This document shows, in pieces, positions 63,766 to 64,000 of a DNA stretch of 64,000 bases. The DNA is from Paludibacteraceae bacterium (GTDB taxonomy: Bacteria; Bacteroidota; Bacteroidia; Bacteroidales; Paludibacteraceae), in NCBI GenBank assembly GCA_016937795.1, contig JAFGVV010000027.1, forward strand, positions 62,001 to 126,000, read 5' to 3'. The translations under genes were made by a program, and so were the position numbers. Below the pieces are notes generated by a model, which worked only from the letters and a program-made list of their open reading frames with translations, made no database searches and had not been told where the DNA came from. Every line of letters starts with the position of its first letter. The stretch's first letter is position 1.

Positions 63766-64000
63766 TTATTCTTCCGCTTTTTTGGAGTTTATCATCCATG
63801 CAGAGAAAACCTGAATGTAATTCCAAAACGAGTTGAATAAATGTTTGGGTATGTCGAATTCGAGCAATGCCTGATGATAACACTCAAGCCATACCTGACG
63901 GCCGGCAGCATCGATAGCAAAGGGAGCATGACGGCGAATAAGTGCGGGTTTTCCACGATTCTGATTAAAATAATCGGGTCCGCCACAAATTTGTATAAAG
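63766..64000 (-). CDS. Truncated hemoglobin (group II-like), C-terminal part
   Basis: Partial: 77 codons from the window edge to the stop at 63768-63766. The segment CGGPDYFNQNRGKPALIRRHAPFAID contains the proximal heme His (RHAPF). VWLECYHQALLEFDIPKHLFNSFWNYI has the Trp typical of group II (GlbO-type). The N-terminus is beyond the window. It is a small heme protein that binds oxygen or NO. No distal-pocket residues can be checked here. Confidence 0.8.
   Translation of the reverse strand, partial: FIQICGGPDYFNQNRGKPALIRRHAPFAIDAAGRQVWLECYHQALLEFDIPKHLFNSFWNYIQVFSAWMINSKKAEE

Noticed and set aside
1..64000. CRISPR arrays, rRNA genes, prophage or plasmid replication genes
   Set aside because: No regularly spaced repeat-spacer structure, ribosomal RNA sequence, or phage or replication protein was recognised.

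Overview
The window looks like a chromosomal segment of a Bacteroidota bacterium, most likely order Bacteroidales. The evidence is type IX secretion (T9SS) C-terminal sorting domains, the Bacteroidales families DUF3256 and DUF4924, a TamB/TamL pair, promoter elements of the TTTG-N19-21-TAnnTTTG type, few Shine-Dalgarno sequences and moderate GC. I cannot name a genus; T9SS plus pectin genes would suit a Paludibacter-like anaerobe, but that is inference.

Layout. 0.2-5.8 kb: tripartite RND efflux operon (adaptor, pump, TolC-like channel). 5.8-7.4 kb (minus): tsaD followed by an exosortase-family protein. 7.5-12.7 kb: tamB and DUF3256. 12.9-14.6 kb: acyl-CoA synthetase behind a promoter and a hairpin leader. 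14.9-18.9 kb: operon of VTC polyphosphate polymerase, DUF4956 membrane protein, DUF2490 barrel and Cthe_2159-like lipoprotein. 19.06 kb: tRNA-Lys(CTT). 19.2-21.6 kb: pectate lyase and a small T9SS protein. 21.6-28.2 kb (minus): yebC; an operon of an unknown exported protein, prfA, pyrF and ung; then tamL. 28.5-34.5 kb: rRNA/tRNA methyltransferase, cupin, murI, M23 peptidase, alaS. 34.7-38.6 kb: an AT-rich giant leucine-rich-repeat T9SS protein. 38.6-43.9 kb: a repeat-rich accessory patch with a decayed AAA/DUF4143 fragment, an intact AAA/DUF4143 ATPase, a frameshifted propeller histidine kinase and its LytTR regulator. 44.8-45.0 kb: a 240-bp MITE-like element with a 5-bp target duplication. 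45.2-54.2 kb: a LamG T9SS protein, MscS channel, patatin, S9 peptidase, MFS sugar transporter and ROK kinase. 54.4-60.7 kb: translation genes (rplT, rpmI, infC on minus; rplY, pth, hslR on plus), DUF4924 and rfbACD. 60.7-64 kb (minus): mnmE, a hexapeptide acyltransferase, a nucleoside phosphorylase and the 3' end of a truncated globin.

Most genes are housekeeping or envelope functions. The less explained parts are the VTC-DUF4956-DUF2490-Cthe_2159 operon, the repeat-flanked AAA ATPase locus, the MITE-like element, a terminator-like hairpin inside the pth coding sequence, and infC, whose best start is a non-AUG codon behind an unusually strong Shine-Dalgarno sequence. All functional calls come from reading motifs in the translated sequence; no database search was run.
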